A stretch of 13,265 nucleotides of DNA from Syntrophorhabdaceae bacterium (GTDB taxonomy: Bacteria > Desulfobacterota > Syntrophorhabdia > Syntrophorhabdales > Syntrophorhabdaceae), in assembly GCA_026416315.1 (NCBI GenBank), contig JAOAFK010000078.1, positions 1-13,265 on the forward strand. The letters are read 5' to 3'. This document shows positions 8,466 to 13,265 of the stretch, piece after piece; within the stretch, counting starts at the first letter, position 1; the number at the start of each line of letters is the position of its first letter. The notes under the pieces are model-generated. The model saw only the letters and a program-made list of their open reading frames with translations, had not been told where the DNA came from and did not search any database. Position numbers and translations under genes: made by a program.

Positions 8466-9487
8466 TATGGATACTGGGGAAGACTCATAAGAGAGGTCTT
8501 TTCATCAATCCCCAGAGCAATATTCATATTTTGCACAGCCTGTCCTGAGGCGCCTTTCACGAGATTGTCTATTGCTGAAACCACAACAAAACTTCCATCT
8601 TCGAATATTTTTAAGCCTATATCACAATAATTGGAAAATCTTACAAACCTTGTATCAGGATATGCACCGGGGTTTAAAATTCTTATAAATGGCTCGCAAT
8701 CGTATGTTTCTCTATAGAGTAAAATAGCTTCTTCTGTGGTAAGCCGTTTATTCAGGGTACCGTAGATTGTGGTTAATATACCTCTATTCATGGGCAAAAG
8801 GTGGGGTACAAATTTTACCGTTATCTTCTGATATTTATTTATCTCTTTCTGTATCTCCGGCTCATGTCTGTGAATTCCTATGTTATATGGCCTGAATCCT
8901 TCTGAAACCTCACAGAATAGACTCCCGAGTTTTGCCTCCCTGCCTGCCCCACTTACTCCTGATTTGGAATCAATAAAGACATTGCCCTCAATAAGGTGAT
9001 TTTTCACTAAAGGATATATTCCAAGAATGGCAGAGGTAGGATAGCAACCAGGATTACCTATAAGTTTTTTTGTTTTTATTGTCTCTCTGTAAAGTTCAGG
9101 AAGACCAAATACGGATTCTGAAATAAGGTTTTTTGCTGTGTGTGTTGTATATGTCTTTTCATAAAGTGAGACATCTTCAAACCTGAAATCAGCACTCAAG
9201 TCTATAATTATTGATTTTCCATTGTAAAGTTTCTCTGCTGTTTCCATGGATTTTCCATGGGGCAAACAAAGAAAGTACACATCACATTTTCCTGAATGAT
9301 TTTCATCTGTTGACACAAGGATTTCGTCCATTATGCCGTTTAATAACGGAAAAACCTCAGAAATCCTTTTGCCTCTATAGGTATTGGATGTGAGAAGATT
9401 TATTTCGACATCAGGGTGAGTTTTTAAAATGGTTAAAAGCGTTAAGCCTGTATAACCGGTTGCACCTATTATACCAACTTTCCACAT
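8465..9487 (-). CDS. argC: N-acetyl-gamma-glutamyl-phosphate reductase
   Basis: This 340-residue enzyme performs the third step of arginine (ornithine) synthesis, the NADPH-dependent reduction of N-acetylglutamyl phosphate to the semialdehyde. The N-terminal Rossmann motif is GATGYTG at residues 8-14. The catalytic cysteine is C148 in GNPGCYPT, and the probable general base is H208 in GIHRHEPEI. Other family landmarks are SGVSGAG and the C-terminal NLVKGASGQAVQNMN. Length is normal for the single-domain enzyme. The ATG lies seven bases after the rpsI stop, has no clear Shine-Dalgarno sequence, and is preceded by a palindrome that spans the rpsI stop, so translation probably depends on rpsI. 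No other arg gene is in the window. The rplM-rpsI-argC order resembles that in some deltaproteobacteria (from memory of the family). Confidence 0.97.
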   Translation of the reverse strand: MWKVGIIGATGYTGLTLLTILKTHPDVEINLLTSNTYRGKRISEVFPLLNGIMDEILVSTDENHSGKCDVYFLCLPHGKSMETAEKLYNGKSIIIDLSADFRFEDVSLYEKTYTTHTAKNLISESVFGLPELYRETIKTKKLIGNPGCYPTSAILGIYPLVKNHLIEGNVFIDSKSGVSGAGREAKLGSLFCEVSEGFRPYNIGIHRHEPEIQKEINKYQKITVKFVPHLLPMNRGILTTIYGTLNKRLTTEEAILLYRETYDCEPFIRILNPGAYPDTRFVRFSNYCDIGLKIFEDGSFVVVSAIDNLVKGASGQAVQNMNIALGIDEKTSLMSLPQYP

Positions 9488-9504
9488 AAAGAGATTATCT
9501 CTTT
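9488..9504 (-). promoter_or_regulatory. 17-bp palindrome over the rpsI stop / argC start junction
   Basis: AAAGAGAT and ATCTCTTT form a perfect eight-bp inverted repeat around one central base. In the minus-strand mRNA it would fold into a six-bp stem whose loop holds the rpsI UAA stop, immediately before the argC AUG. There is no Shine-Dalgarno sequence for argC here, so the hairpin may gate coupled translation. A DNA operator is the alternative, but it does not look like an ARG box. Confidence 0.4.
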
Positions 9505-9887
9505 GAGAACTGGAAGCTTGCCCTTGCTGCCCTTTTACCGTATTTCTTCCTTTCTTTTGCCCTGGGGTCTCTTGTGATAAGACCCTGTTTCTTCAAAATT
9601 GTTCTTAAATTGGAATTATATTCCAATAAAGCCTTTGCAATGCCATGACCCAATGCCCAGGCCTGGGCTGGTATACCACCTCCCTGAATATTAGCTATCA
9701 CATCGAATTTACCAAGATTTCCTGTAATCATAAGGGGTTTATTTACCATGATTTTTAATTCTTCCATGGGAAAGTAATCGTCAAGGGTTCTACCATTTAT
9801 GAGAAAATTACCTGAACCTGGTTTTATCCAGACCCTTGCTACGGCAGTTTTTCTTTTACCTGTTGCATAATATCTTCTTTCAGGCAA
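9495..9887 (-). CDS. rpsI: 30S ribosomal protein S9
   Basis: This 130-residue small-subunit ribosomal protein has a C-terminal tail that reaches the P-site tRNA. It starts PERRYYATGKRKTAVARVW, has GGGIPAQAWALGHGIAKALL in the middle, and ends RDPRAKERKKYGKRAARASF then QFSKR, the conserved basic tail with terminal SKR. The start codon is TTG at 9887-9885. No in-frame ATG exists nearby, and AAGGAGG (9894-9900 on the window) sits exactly six bases upstream, which decides the start. The 13-bp gap after rplM is taken up by this ribosome binding site. rplM-rpsI is a near-universal bacterial pair, and argC follows after seven bases. Confidence 0.98.
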   Translation of the reverse strand: MPERRYYATGKRKTAVARVWIKPGSGNFLINGRTLDDYFPMEELKIMVNKPLMITGNLGKFDVIANIQGGGIPAQAWALGHGIAKALLEYNSNLRTILKKQGLITRDPRAKERKKYGKRAARASFQFSKR

Positions 9888-9900
9888 TTGAGACCTCCTT

Positions 9901-10350
9901 TTAAATCTTCTTTATATCAGACAGATTAATTTCTTTTGGCATTTGAGCCGCATGGGGATGTTCAGGGCCTCTGTACACCTTTAATTTTTTTATAAGTTTT
10001 CTTCCAAGCATATTTTTTGGCAGCATCCCTTTTACAGCCAACTTTATCACTTCTTCAGGCTTTCTCTCGAGCATCGTTTTTGCATTCATGAGTCTTAAAC
10101 CACCAGGATATCCGCTGTGTCTTGCATAGTTCTTATTATACAGTTTTTTACCTGTGAGTTTTACCTTTTCGGCATTTACAACAACCACAAAATCACCTGT
10201 ATCCACATGCGGTGTAAAAACAGGCTTATCCTTGCCTCTCAAAATAACAGCAATCTTTGCTGCAAGTCTCCCTAATACCTCTCCCTCTGCATTGATAACA
10301 TACCAATTCTTTTTGATATCTTCTGGTTTTGCAAAAAAAGTTTTGTTCAT
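9901..10350 (-). CDS. rplM: 50S ribosomal protein L13
   Basis: This 149-residue large-subunit ribosomal protein acts early in 50S assembly. Recognisable elements are the N-terminal KNWYVINAEGEVLGRLA, then GKDKPVFTPHVDTGDFVVVV, NAEKVKLTGKK, the KNYARHSGYPGGL segment, MLPKNMLGRK, and the C-terminal YRGPEHPHAAQ. Length is normal. The ATG is preceded by GGAG at close spacing. This gene is the first of the seven-gene minus-strand run, and a promoter-like sequence lies about 40 bp upstream. No terminator separates it from the small gene before it, so some read-through from the HAD hydrolase transcript is possible. Confidence 0.98.
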   Translation of the reverse strand: MNKTFFAKPEDIKKNWYVINAEGEVLGRLAAKIAVILRGKDKPVFTPHVDTGDFVVVVNAEKVKLTGKKLYNKNYARHSGYPGGLRLMNAKTMLERKPEEVIKLAVKGMLPKNMLGRKLIKKLKVYRGPEHPHAAQMPKEINLSDIKKI

Positions 10351-10390
10351 AGCTCCTGCACCTGCTCTTTTTAAAAAATTTGTTTAAACT

Positions 10391-10420
10391 AATATAATTT
10401 AATAGGTTAAGTCAAGTAAA
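10391..10420 (-). promoter_or_regulatory. Candidate promoter for rplM operon
   Basis: On the minus strand TTTACT (10415-10420) and TATATT (10391-10396) are separated by 18 bases and stand about 40 bases before the rplM start codon. A better -35 match, TTGACT (10410-10415), is offset too far for this -10. A small inverted repeat, CAAGT-aaa-ACTTG (10413-10425), overlaps the -35 area. The assignment is by pattern only. Confidence 0.4.
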
Positions 10421-10434
10421 ACTTGTTCTCTGGG

Positions 10435-10729
10435 TCAATTATCACTTTTTTTAAAAATGGTTCGCCATAATTTTTCTGCCTCTTCCCTACCCTTTTTTTC
10501 TTTTCCAATCTCTTCCGATTCAATAAATTTGAAATATTCACAATAATTTGCCCTGTCTTTATCCTTTACAAAGTCTGCCTGTGGCTCACTGCAATGAATT
10601 ATATCTTGAGCTATCATAGAACGCACAGTTAAGGCACACATGGAGATCCGCCATACAGTAACGGCATTCGTCTCTAAATGAAATCTCGTCTAATTCAATC
10701 TTTGAATGACATTTATGGCACTTTTTCAT
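10435..10729 (-). pseudogene. Small eight-cysteine zinc-ribbon-type protein, interrupted by a one-base frameshift
   Basis: The first part starts at ATG 10729 and reads MKKCHKCHSK through CRYCMADLHVCLNCAFYD to a TGA at 10588-10586 (47 residues). The second part continues in another frame from about 10596 to the TGA at 10437-10435, reading HCSEPQADFVKDKDRANYCE and ending in a charged tail. Skipping one T at 10597 or 10598 joins them into a 97-residue protein with cysteines at 4, 7, 22, 25, 32, 35, 46 and 63, a layout suggesting two zinc sites. I recall uncharacterised bacterial proteins with the same pattern (LHVCLNCxFYD, then C-x-EPQA, then DKxRANxCEYF), so both halves belong to one gene. The start overlaps the HAD hydrolase stop as ATGA, which supports it. 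The break may be a sequencing error, a real mutation or, less likely, recoding. Function is unknown. Confidence 0.8.
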
Positions 10730-11397
10730 AATATCTCTGTTAATTCCTTTAAATTATAAATCACTCTGTCTTTAATGTCTTCATCATGATTTAGACTGAA
10801 TTCAGGGTCATGGCTTCTGAATAGATATGCTTCAATTCCAATAGATAAAGGGGCTTTATAATCAAATACAGGATGGTCTCCAATATGTATTACCTCTTCA
10901 GGTCTTACGTTCATTTCAAGACAGATCTTTTTATAAAAATCTTCACCTTTTTTTACGATCCCGAAATCGGTTGTTGCAGAGATTACATTTTGAAAAAATG
11001 GCATTAAACCTGTATACTCTAATTCCTTTTCAACAAAAATCCTTGCCGCATTGGAGGCAACTATCAAATTGTATCTTTTCTTTAATCCTTCTAAACCCTC
11101 TTTTATCTTATCCGCCGTAACTATATAACTTTCATATCTGTCAAGCAATTCTCTGGCATCTATTGATAAACCGAATCTATCAAGCCAGTATGTAATATCA
11201 TACCAGAGGATATGGGAATCCCCCATGGTTTTATATTCATTGATAACCTTCTCTTTGGCCTCATCAAAGCTAATAGAATATTTTTTTGCATATTCTTCAG
11301 GTATACCATGGTTCCAGACCATATCACCGTATTTTGCACTCACAAGGGTTCCGTCAAGGTCAAATGAGATTACCTTTTTATGATTTCTCATCATCAT
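10726..11397 (-). CDS. HAD-superfamily hydrolase
   Basis: This 223-residue phosphatase-type enzyme has the haloacid dehalogenase fold. Motif I is FDLDGT, with nucleophile D13 and acid/base D15. Motif II is VASNA, with S115. Motif III is a lysine at 149/150 in VKKGEDFY. Motif IV is HIGDHPVFDY, with D174 and D179. The region between motifs I and II is a helical cap, so this is a subfamily I enzyme of the phosphoglycolate-phosphatase or nucleotidase type, and the substrate is not predictable. The start has three consecutive ATGs with no Shine-Dalgarno sequence. A perfect TATAAT -10 box ends nine bases before the first ATG, so the mRNA may be almost leaderless. Its stop overlaps the start of the eight-cysteine gene by four bases, so the two form an operon upstream of rplM. 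Confidence 0.9.
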   Translation of the reverse strand: MMMRNHKKVISFDLDGTLVSAKYGDMVWNHGIPEEYAKKYSISFDEAKEKVINEYKTMGDSHILWYDITYWLDRFGLSIDARELLDRYESYIVTADKIKEGLEGLKKRYNLIVASNAARIFVEKELEYTGLMPFFQNVISATTDFGIVKKGEDFYKKICLEMNVRPEEVIHIGDHPVFDYKAPLSIGIEAYLFRSHDPEFSLNHDEDIKDRVIYNLKELTEIL

Positions 11398-11406
11398 AGG
11401 GGTCTT

Positions 11407-11424
11407 ATTATAACATATATGTTA
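11407..11424 (-). promoter_or_regulatory. HAD hydrolase -10 box overlapped by a 14-bp palindrome
   Basis: On the minus strand a perfect TATAAT (11407-11412) lies nine bases upstream of the first ATG of the HAD gene. The upstream flank contains TAACATATATGTTA (11411-11424), a perfect 14-bp palindrome that shares two bases with the -10 box. No good -35 is visible at 16-18 bases, only T/A-rich sequence. The palindrome could be an operator, or a chance result of AT-richness. Confidence 0.5.
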
Positions 11425-11430
11425 AATTTT

Positions 11431-11459
11431 AAAAAGGATTTGAAGAACAAACCTTTTTT
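11431..11459. repeat. Inverted repeat with T-run in divergent spacer
   Basis: AAAAAGG-a-TTTG pairs with CAAACCTTTTT around an AAGAA loop, giving an 11-bp stem with one bulged A. On the plus strand it ends in six Ts, resembling a weak terminator, and on the minus strand the stem also ends in five Ts. It could block stray transcription between the two divergent promoters. Confidence 0.4.
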
Positions 11460-11567
11460 CAAAATTTTAAATGATTTTTACATTATTATCTGATAAACTC
11501 TATGGGCTTCAAATTACTTAAGCTTTAAGCCTTAACTTTTAATAGTAAAAATCTTCAGGAGGTTAAG

Positions 11568-12215
11568 ATGAGAATAGTTCTGTTAGGTGCACCAGGTGCC
11601 GGAAAGGGCACAATAGCAAAATTGTTAACGGATTATGATGGCTCTGTGCAGATATCCACAGGTGATATCTTAAGGGGTGCTGTAAAGGCACAGACCGAAT
11701 TAGGGAAAAAGGCCCAGGGGTATATGGAAAGGGGCGAGCTTGTCCCCGATGATCTGATTATGGAGATCATGGAGGCAAGACTGAAAGAACCCGATTGTGA
11801 AAAAGGCTTTATCCTTGATGGTTTCCCGAGAACCATTCCCCAGGCAGAGGCGTTAAAAAAGCTTCTTGAAAAATTAAATCTCAAGCTGGATAAGGTAATC
11901 AATCTTGATGTGCCAAAAGATGTGATACTCGACAGGCTTACAACGAGAAGGACATGTTCCAATCCTGATTGTCAGGAAATTTATAATATAAAAAGCAAAC
12001 CACCAACACCTGATGGAAAGTGTTTGAAATGTGGCTCCCCTGTTGTTCAAAGGGCTGATGAAACAGTGGAGGCAATAACAAAAAGACTTGAGACATACAA
12101 TGAAAAAACGGCCCCCCTTATAGAATATTATGAAAAAGAAGGGCTTTTGAAAACCATAAGCTCATTAAGCAGTGAAGAAATCGTTGAGAAGATAAAAGAA
12201 TCCATAAAACAATAA
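11568..12215 (+). CDS. adk: Adenylate kinase with zinc-binding LID
   Basis: This 215-residue enzyme interconverts ATP + AMP and 2 ADP in the cytoplasm. The P-loop GAPGAGKGT is at residues 7-15. The AMP-binding region has STGDILR (30-36), and GFPRT is at about 85-89. The long-form LID domain (about 127-165) carries four cysteines, C130, C135, C152 and C155, in TCSNPDC and GKCLKCGS. This is the zinc-binding LID seen in Gram-positive and some Gram-negative adenylate kinases. QRADE follows the LID as expected. AGGAGG lies five bases before the ATG. The gene is divergent from the HAD hydrolase gene and 87 bp ahead of the TIM-barrel gene. Outside the ribosomal spc operon this is a stand-alone adk location. 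Confidence 0.97.
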   Translation: MRIVLLGAPGAGKGTIAKLLTDYDGSVQISTGDILRGAVKAQTELGKKAQGYMERGELVPDDLIMEIMEARLKEPDCEKGFILDGFPRTIPQAEALKKLLEKLNLKLDKVINLDVPKDVILDRLTTRRTCSNPDCQEIYNIKSKPPTPDGKCLKCGSPVVQRADETVEAITKRLETYNEKTAPLIEYYEKEGLLKTISSLSSEEIVEKIKESIKQ

Positions 12216-12230
12216 AAACCTAAAATTTTG

Positions 12231-12275
12231 TGCCATCGGTAGTCAGTCTCTTTTAAGATATGGCTACTGATGGCA
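12231..12275. repeat. Strong inverted repeat between adk and TIM-barrel gene, no U-tract
   Basis: TGCCATCGGTAG (12231-12242) pairs with CTACTGATGGCA (12264-12275), with one G-U wobble. The stem can extend inward by three more pairs to 15 bp. The plus-strand 3' side continues as AAAAAA rather than Ts, so it is not a standard terminator in that direction, and the minus-strand side has no immediate T-run either. It starts 15 bp after the adk stop and ends 27 bp before the annotated start of the next gene. Confidence 0.6.
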
Positions 12276-12302
12276 AAAAAATCATATAGAGAGTGCTGTG
12301 TG

Positions 12303-13133
12303 ATGAAATTTGGCCTGTCAACTTATTTTCTTGTGAAAAAACATATAAAGGAAATTGTAAAAGATATCCTTGACCATGGATTTAACACTATAGAAATTTC
12401 ATATGAAATTCCCCATTCATTAGAAATGGACAGAGATTTTTTCAAATACCTAAAGGGATTAAAAGGAGATGGGGTTGAATTTTCAATGCATGCGCCTTTT
12501 CTCGAAATTAATTTCGGAAGTTATTTTGAAGATATGAGAAATTTCTCTAAAAAAAGGGTAATGGAAGCGCTGAACTTTGCAGAGATTGCTGAATGTAGCC
12601 CTTTTGTTATCCATCCCTGTTACTCTTTTGTCAGGGGAAAGGCAGAACATATTGAGAAAAAGACTTGGGAAAATTTTATTGAAGATTTGAAAGAAATTGT
12701 TAATAAAGGAAAAGAAAAAGGTATTGAGATTGGCCTTGAAAATGTCCAGATGCCCTTTTTCTTTTTCTATAACATGGAAGATTTCTTATTTTTACAGAAG
12801 GAGATTCCTGAACTCACTATAGCCTTAGACCTGGGGCATGCGTATATTTCTAAATCATCAAAGGGCACAAGTAGCCCTGAGGAATCCATAATAGAAGACA
12901 TAAAAAAGGTAGGTCTAAAAAATATAGCGCACATACATCTCCACAATAATTCAGGAAAAAGAGACGACCATACCATCATGGAAGGCAGTATGGATATAAA
13001 AAAGATTTTAAAATTTCTTTTTGAAAACGGCTATGATAAGAAGGTCATTATAGAAAGCCAAGATTTTGAAGAATATGGAATGGATATGGTAATGAAAAAG
13101 ATAAAAGAATTGGGGTATACCTTGAAATGCTGA
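12303..13133 (+). CDS. Sugar phosphate isomerase/epimerase-like TIM-barrel protein (AP endonuclease 2 family)
   Basis: This 276-residue protein fits the xylose-isomerase-like TIM barrel shared by sugar phosphate isomerases/epimerases and endonuclease IV. Probable metal ligands, in barrel order, are H63 (SMHAPF), H104 (VIHPCY), E146 (IGLENVQ), D176 and H179 (ALDLGHAY), H212 (HIHLHNN), D221 with H223 (RDDH), and E251 (IIESQD). These correspond to the nine-ligand order of endonuclease IV. The endonuclease IV N-terminal signature (GAHxS) is absent, so the precise activity is open. The start at 12303 gives MKFGLSTYFL, the family's usual first strand. An ATG at 12270 would add 11 residues but lies inside a hairpin arm and lacks a ribosome binding site. 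Even the chosen start has only a weak GAGAG. The 3' end carries the promoter of the tRNA gene. Confidence 0.85.
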   Translation: MKFGLSTYFLVKKHIKEIVKDILDHGFNTIEISYEIPHSLEMDRDFFKYLKGLKGDGVEFSMHAPFLEINFGSYFEDMRNFSKKRVMEALNFAEIAECSPFVIHPCYSFVRGKAEHIEKKTWENFIEDLKEIVNKGKEKGIEIGLENVQMPFFFFYNMEDFLFLQKEIPELTIALDLGHAYISKSSKGTSSPEESIIEDIKKVGLKNIAHIHLHNNSGKRDDHTIMEGSMDIKKILKFLFENGYDKKVIIESQDFEEYGMDMVMKKIKELGYTLKC

Positions 13134-13150
13134 ATTAAAAATCGTAATAT
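13122..13150 (+). promoter_or_regulatory. Promoter for tRNA-Leu, -35 inside the upstream gene
   Basis: TTGAAA (13122-13127) and TAATAT (13145-13150) are separated by exactly 17 bases, and the mature tRNA begins 12 bases after the -10 box. The -35 lies in the last codons of the TIM-barrel gene. Spacing and position make this a good candidate, though it rests on pattern only. Confidence 0.55.
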
Positions 13151-13161
13151 ATAAAACACGC

Positions 13162-13246
13162 GCCGGAGTGGTGGAACTGGCAGACGCGCCGGACTCAAAA
13201 TCCGGTGGTGCTTGGCACTGTGCGGGTTCAAGCCCCGCCTCCGGCA
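13162..13246 (+). tRNA. tRNA-Leu (anticodon CAA)
   Basis: This 85-nt cloverleaf has a seven-bp acceptor stem of GCCGGAG (13162-13168) with CTCCGGC (13239-13245) and discriminator A13246. The anticodon stem is CCGGA/TCCGG with loop CTCAAAA, giving anticodon CAA (13196-13198), which reads UUG. A long variable arm with GTGC/GCAC marks a class II tRNA and, with this anticodon and the A discriminator, identifies leucine. The T arm is GCGGG-TTCAAGC-CCCGC. The 3' CCA is not encoded, as the discriminator is followed by TTTT, so a CCA-adding enzyme is required. Confidence 0.97.
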
Positions 13247-13265
13247 TTTTAAAATTTTTGAAAAT

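Larger units (their letters stand above)
11398..11567. other. Divergent intergenic region between HAD hydrolase and adk
   Basis: This 170-bp, very AT-rich spacer separates divergent genes. It holds the HAD -10 box and a 14-bp palindrome at 11407-11424, and an inverted repeat with a T-run at 11431-11459. On the adk side there is a TATTAT (11484-11489) and a TTTACA (11477-11482), neither of which pairs with a convincing partner hexamer. The adk ribosome binding site AGGAGG lies just before the ATG. I see no small ORF or recognisable RNA gene. Confidence 0.6.

Noticed and set aside
10586..10605. Programmed +1 frameshift in the eight-cysteine gene
   Set aside because: There is no classical slippery codon next to the stop and no visible Shine-Dalgarno-like stimulator. 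The shift point lies ten bases before the TGA, so a mutation or sequencing error is simpler.
10435..10641. Independent 68-residue protein starting at ATG 10641
   Set aside because: Its first 15 residues are out-of-frame translation of the cysteine-rich N-terminal part of the gene that starts at 10729, and only residues from HCSEPQ onward fit the family.
12231..12280. Rho-independent terminator of adk
   Set aside because: The stem is strong but is followed by As instead of Ts on the plus strand and has no T-run on the minus strand, so it was listed only as an inverted repeat.
12270..12302. Extended N-terminus for the TIM-barrel protein from ATG 12270
   Set aside because: There is no ribosome binding site, the ATG is inside a hairpin arm, and the extra 11 residues precede the normal first strand of the family.
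13008..13247. Minus-strand open frames overlapping the tRNA
   Set aside because: They are antisense to the tRNA-Leu and the end of the TIM-barrel gene. Translated tRNA antisense is a common annotation artefact.
1..13265. CRISPR arrays, insertion sequences, phage or toxin-antitoxin systems
   Set aside because: I found no regularly spaced repeats, no transposase or integrase motifs, no paired small toxin-like genes and no terminal repeats anywhere in the window.

Overview
The window is AT-rich chromosomal DNA from a bacterium. It is densely packed, with short or overlapping gene junctions and mostly core genes. The content (TRAP transporter plus acyl-CoA ligase, rplM-rpsI followed directly by argC, zinc-LID adenylate kinase, DUF294 nucleotidyltransferase with CBS partner) would suit an anaerobic, low-GC member of the former Deltaproteobacteria (Desulfobacterota). 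That placement is inference from gene content and order and has not been tested by any search. I saw no mobile element, CRISPR array, phage gene or toxin-antitoxin pair.

Layout. (1) Positions 1-2968, plus strand: the end of a TRAP small permease (dctQ type), the complete large permease (dctM type), and an AMP-forming acyl-CoA ligase. Together they look like an uptake-and-activation cassette for an organic acid. A strong hairpin at about 2994-3022 separates them from the convergent cluster. (2) Positions 3032-10350, minus strand: a seven-gene run read from right to left as rplM, rpsI, argC, a dGTPase-like HD hydrolase, valS, a DUF294 nucleotidyltransferase and a two-CBS-domain protein. All gaps are 33 bp or less, and valS overlaps the DUF294 gene by one base (TAATG). 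A candidate promoter lies just upstream of rplM. (3) Positions 10435-11397, minus strand: a HAD hydrolase overlapped by four bases (ATGA) by a small eight-cysteine gene that is broken by a one-base frameshift as given here. (4) Positions 11398-11567: a divergent intergenic region with promoter-like and inverted-repeat sequence. (5) Positions 11568-13246, plus strand: adk, a TIM-barrel sugar-isomerase/endonuclease-IV-like protein, and a tRNA-Leu(CAA) gene whose likely promoter starts inside the preceding gene.

Functionally, the minus-strand cluster joins ribosome assembly (L13, S9), arginine synthesis (ArgC), dNTP turnover (dGTPase-like), tRNA charging (ValS) and a probable signalling pair (DUF294 plus CBS). 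The observations most worth a second look are the frameshifted eight-cysteine gene, the split CBS/DUF294 architecture, the stop-codon hairpins at two junctions without Shine-Dalgarno sequences, and the nearly leaderless HAD gene with a palindrome over its -10 box. I did not find a clearly new multi-gene system; this is mainly a housekeeping region.
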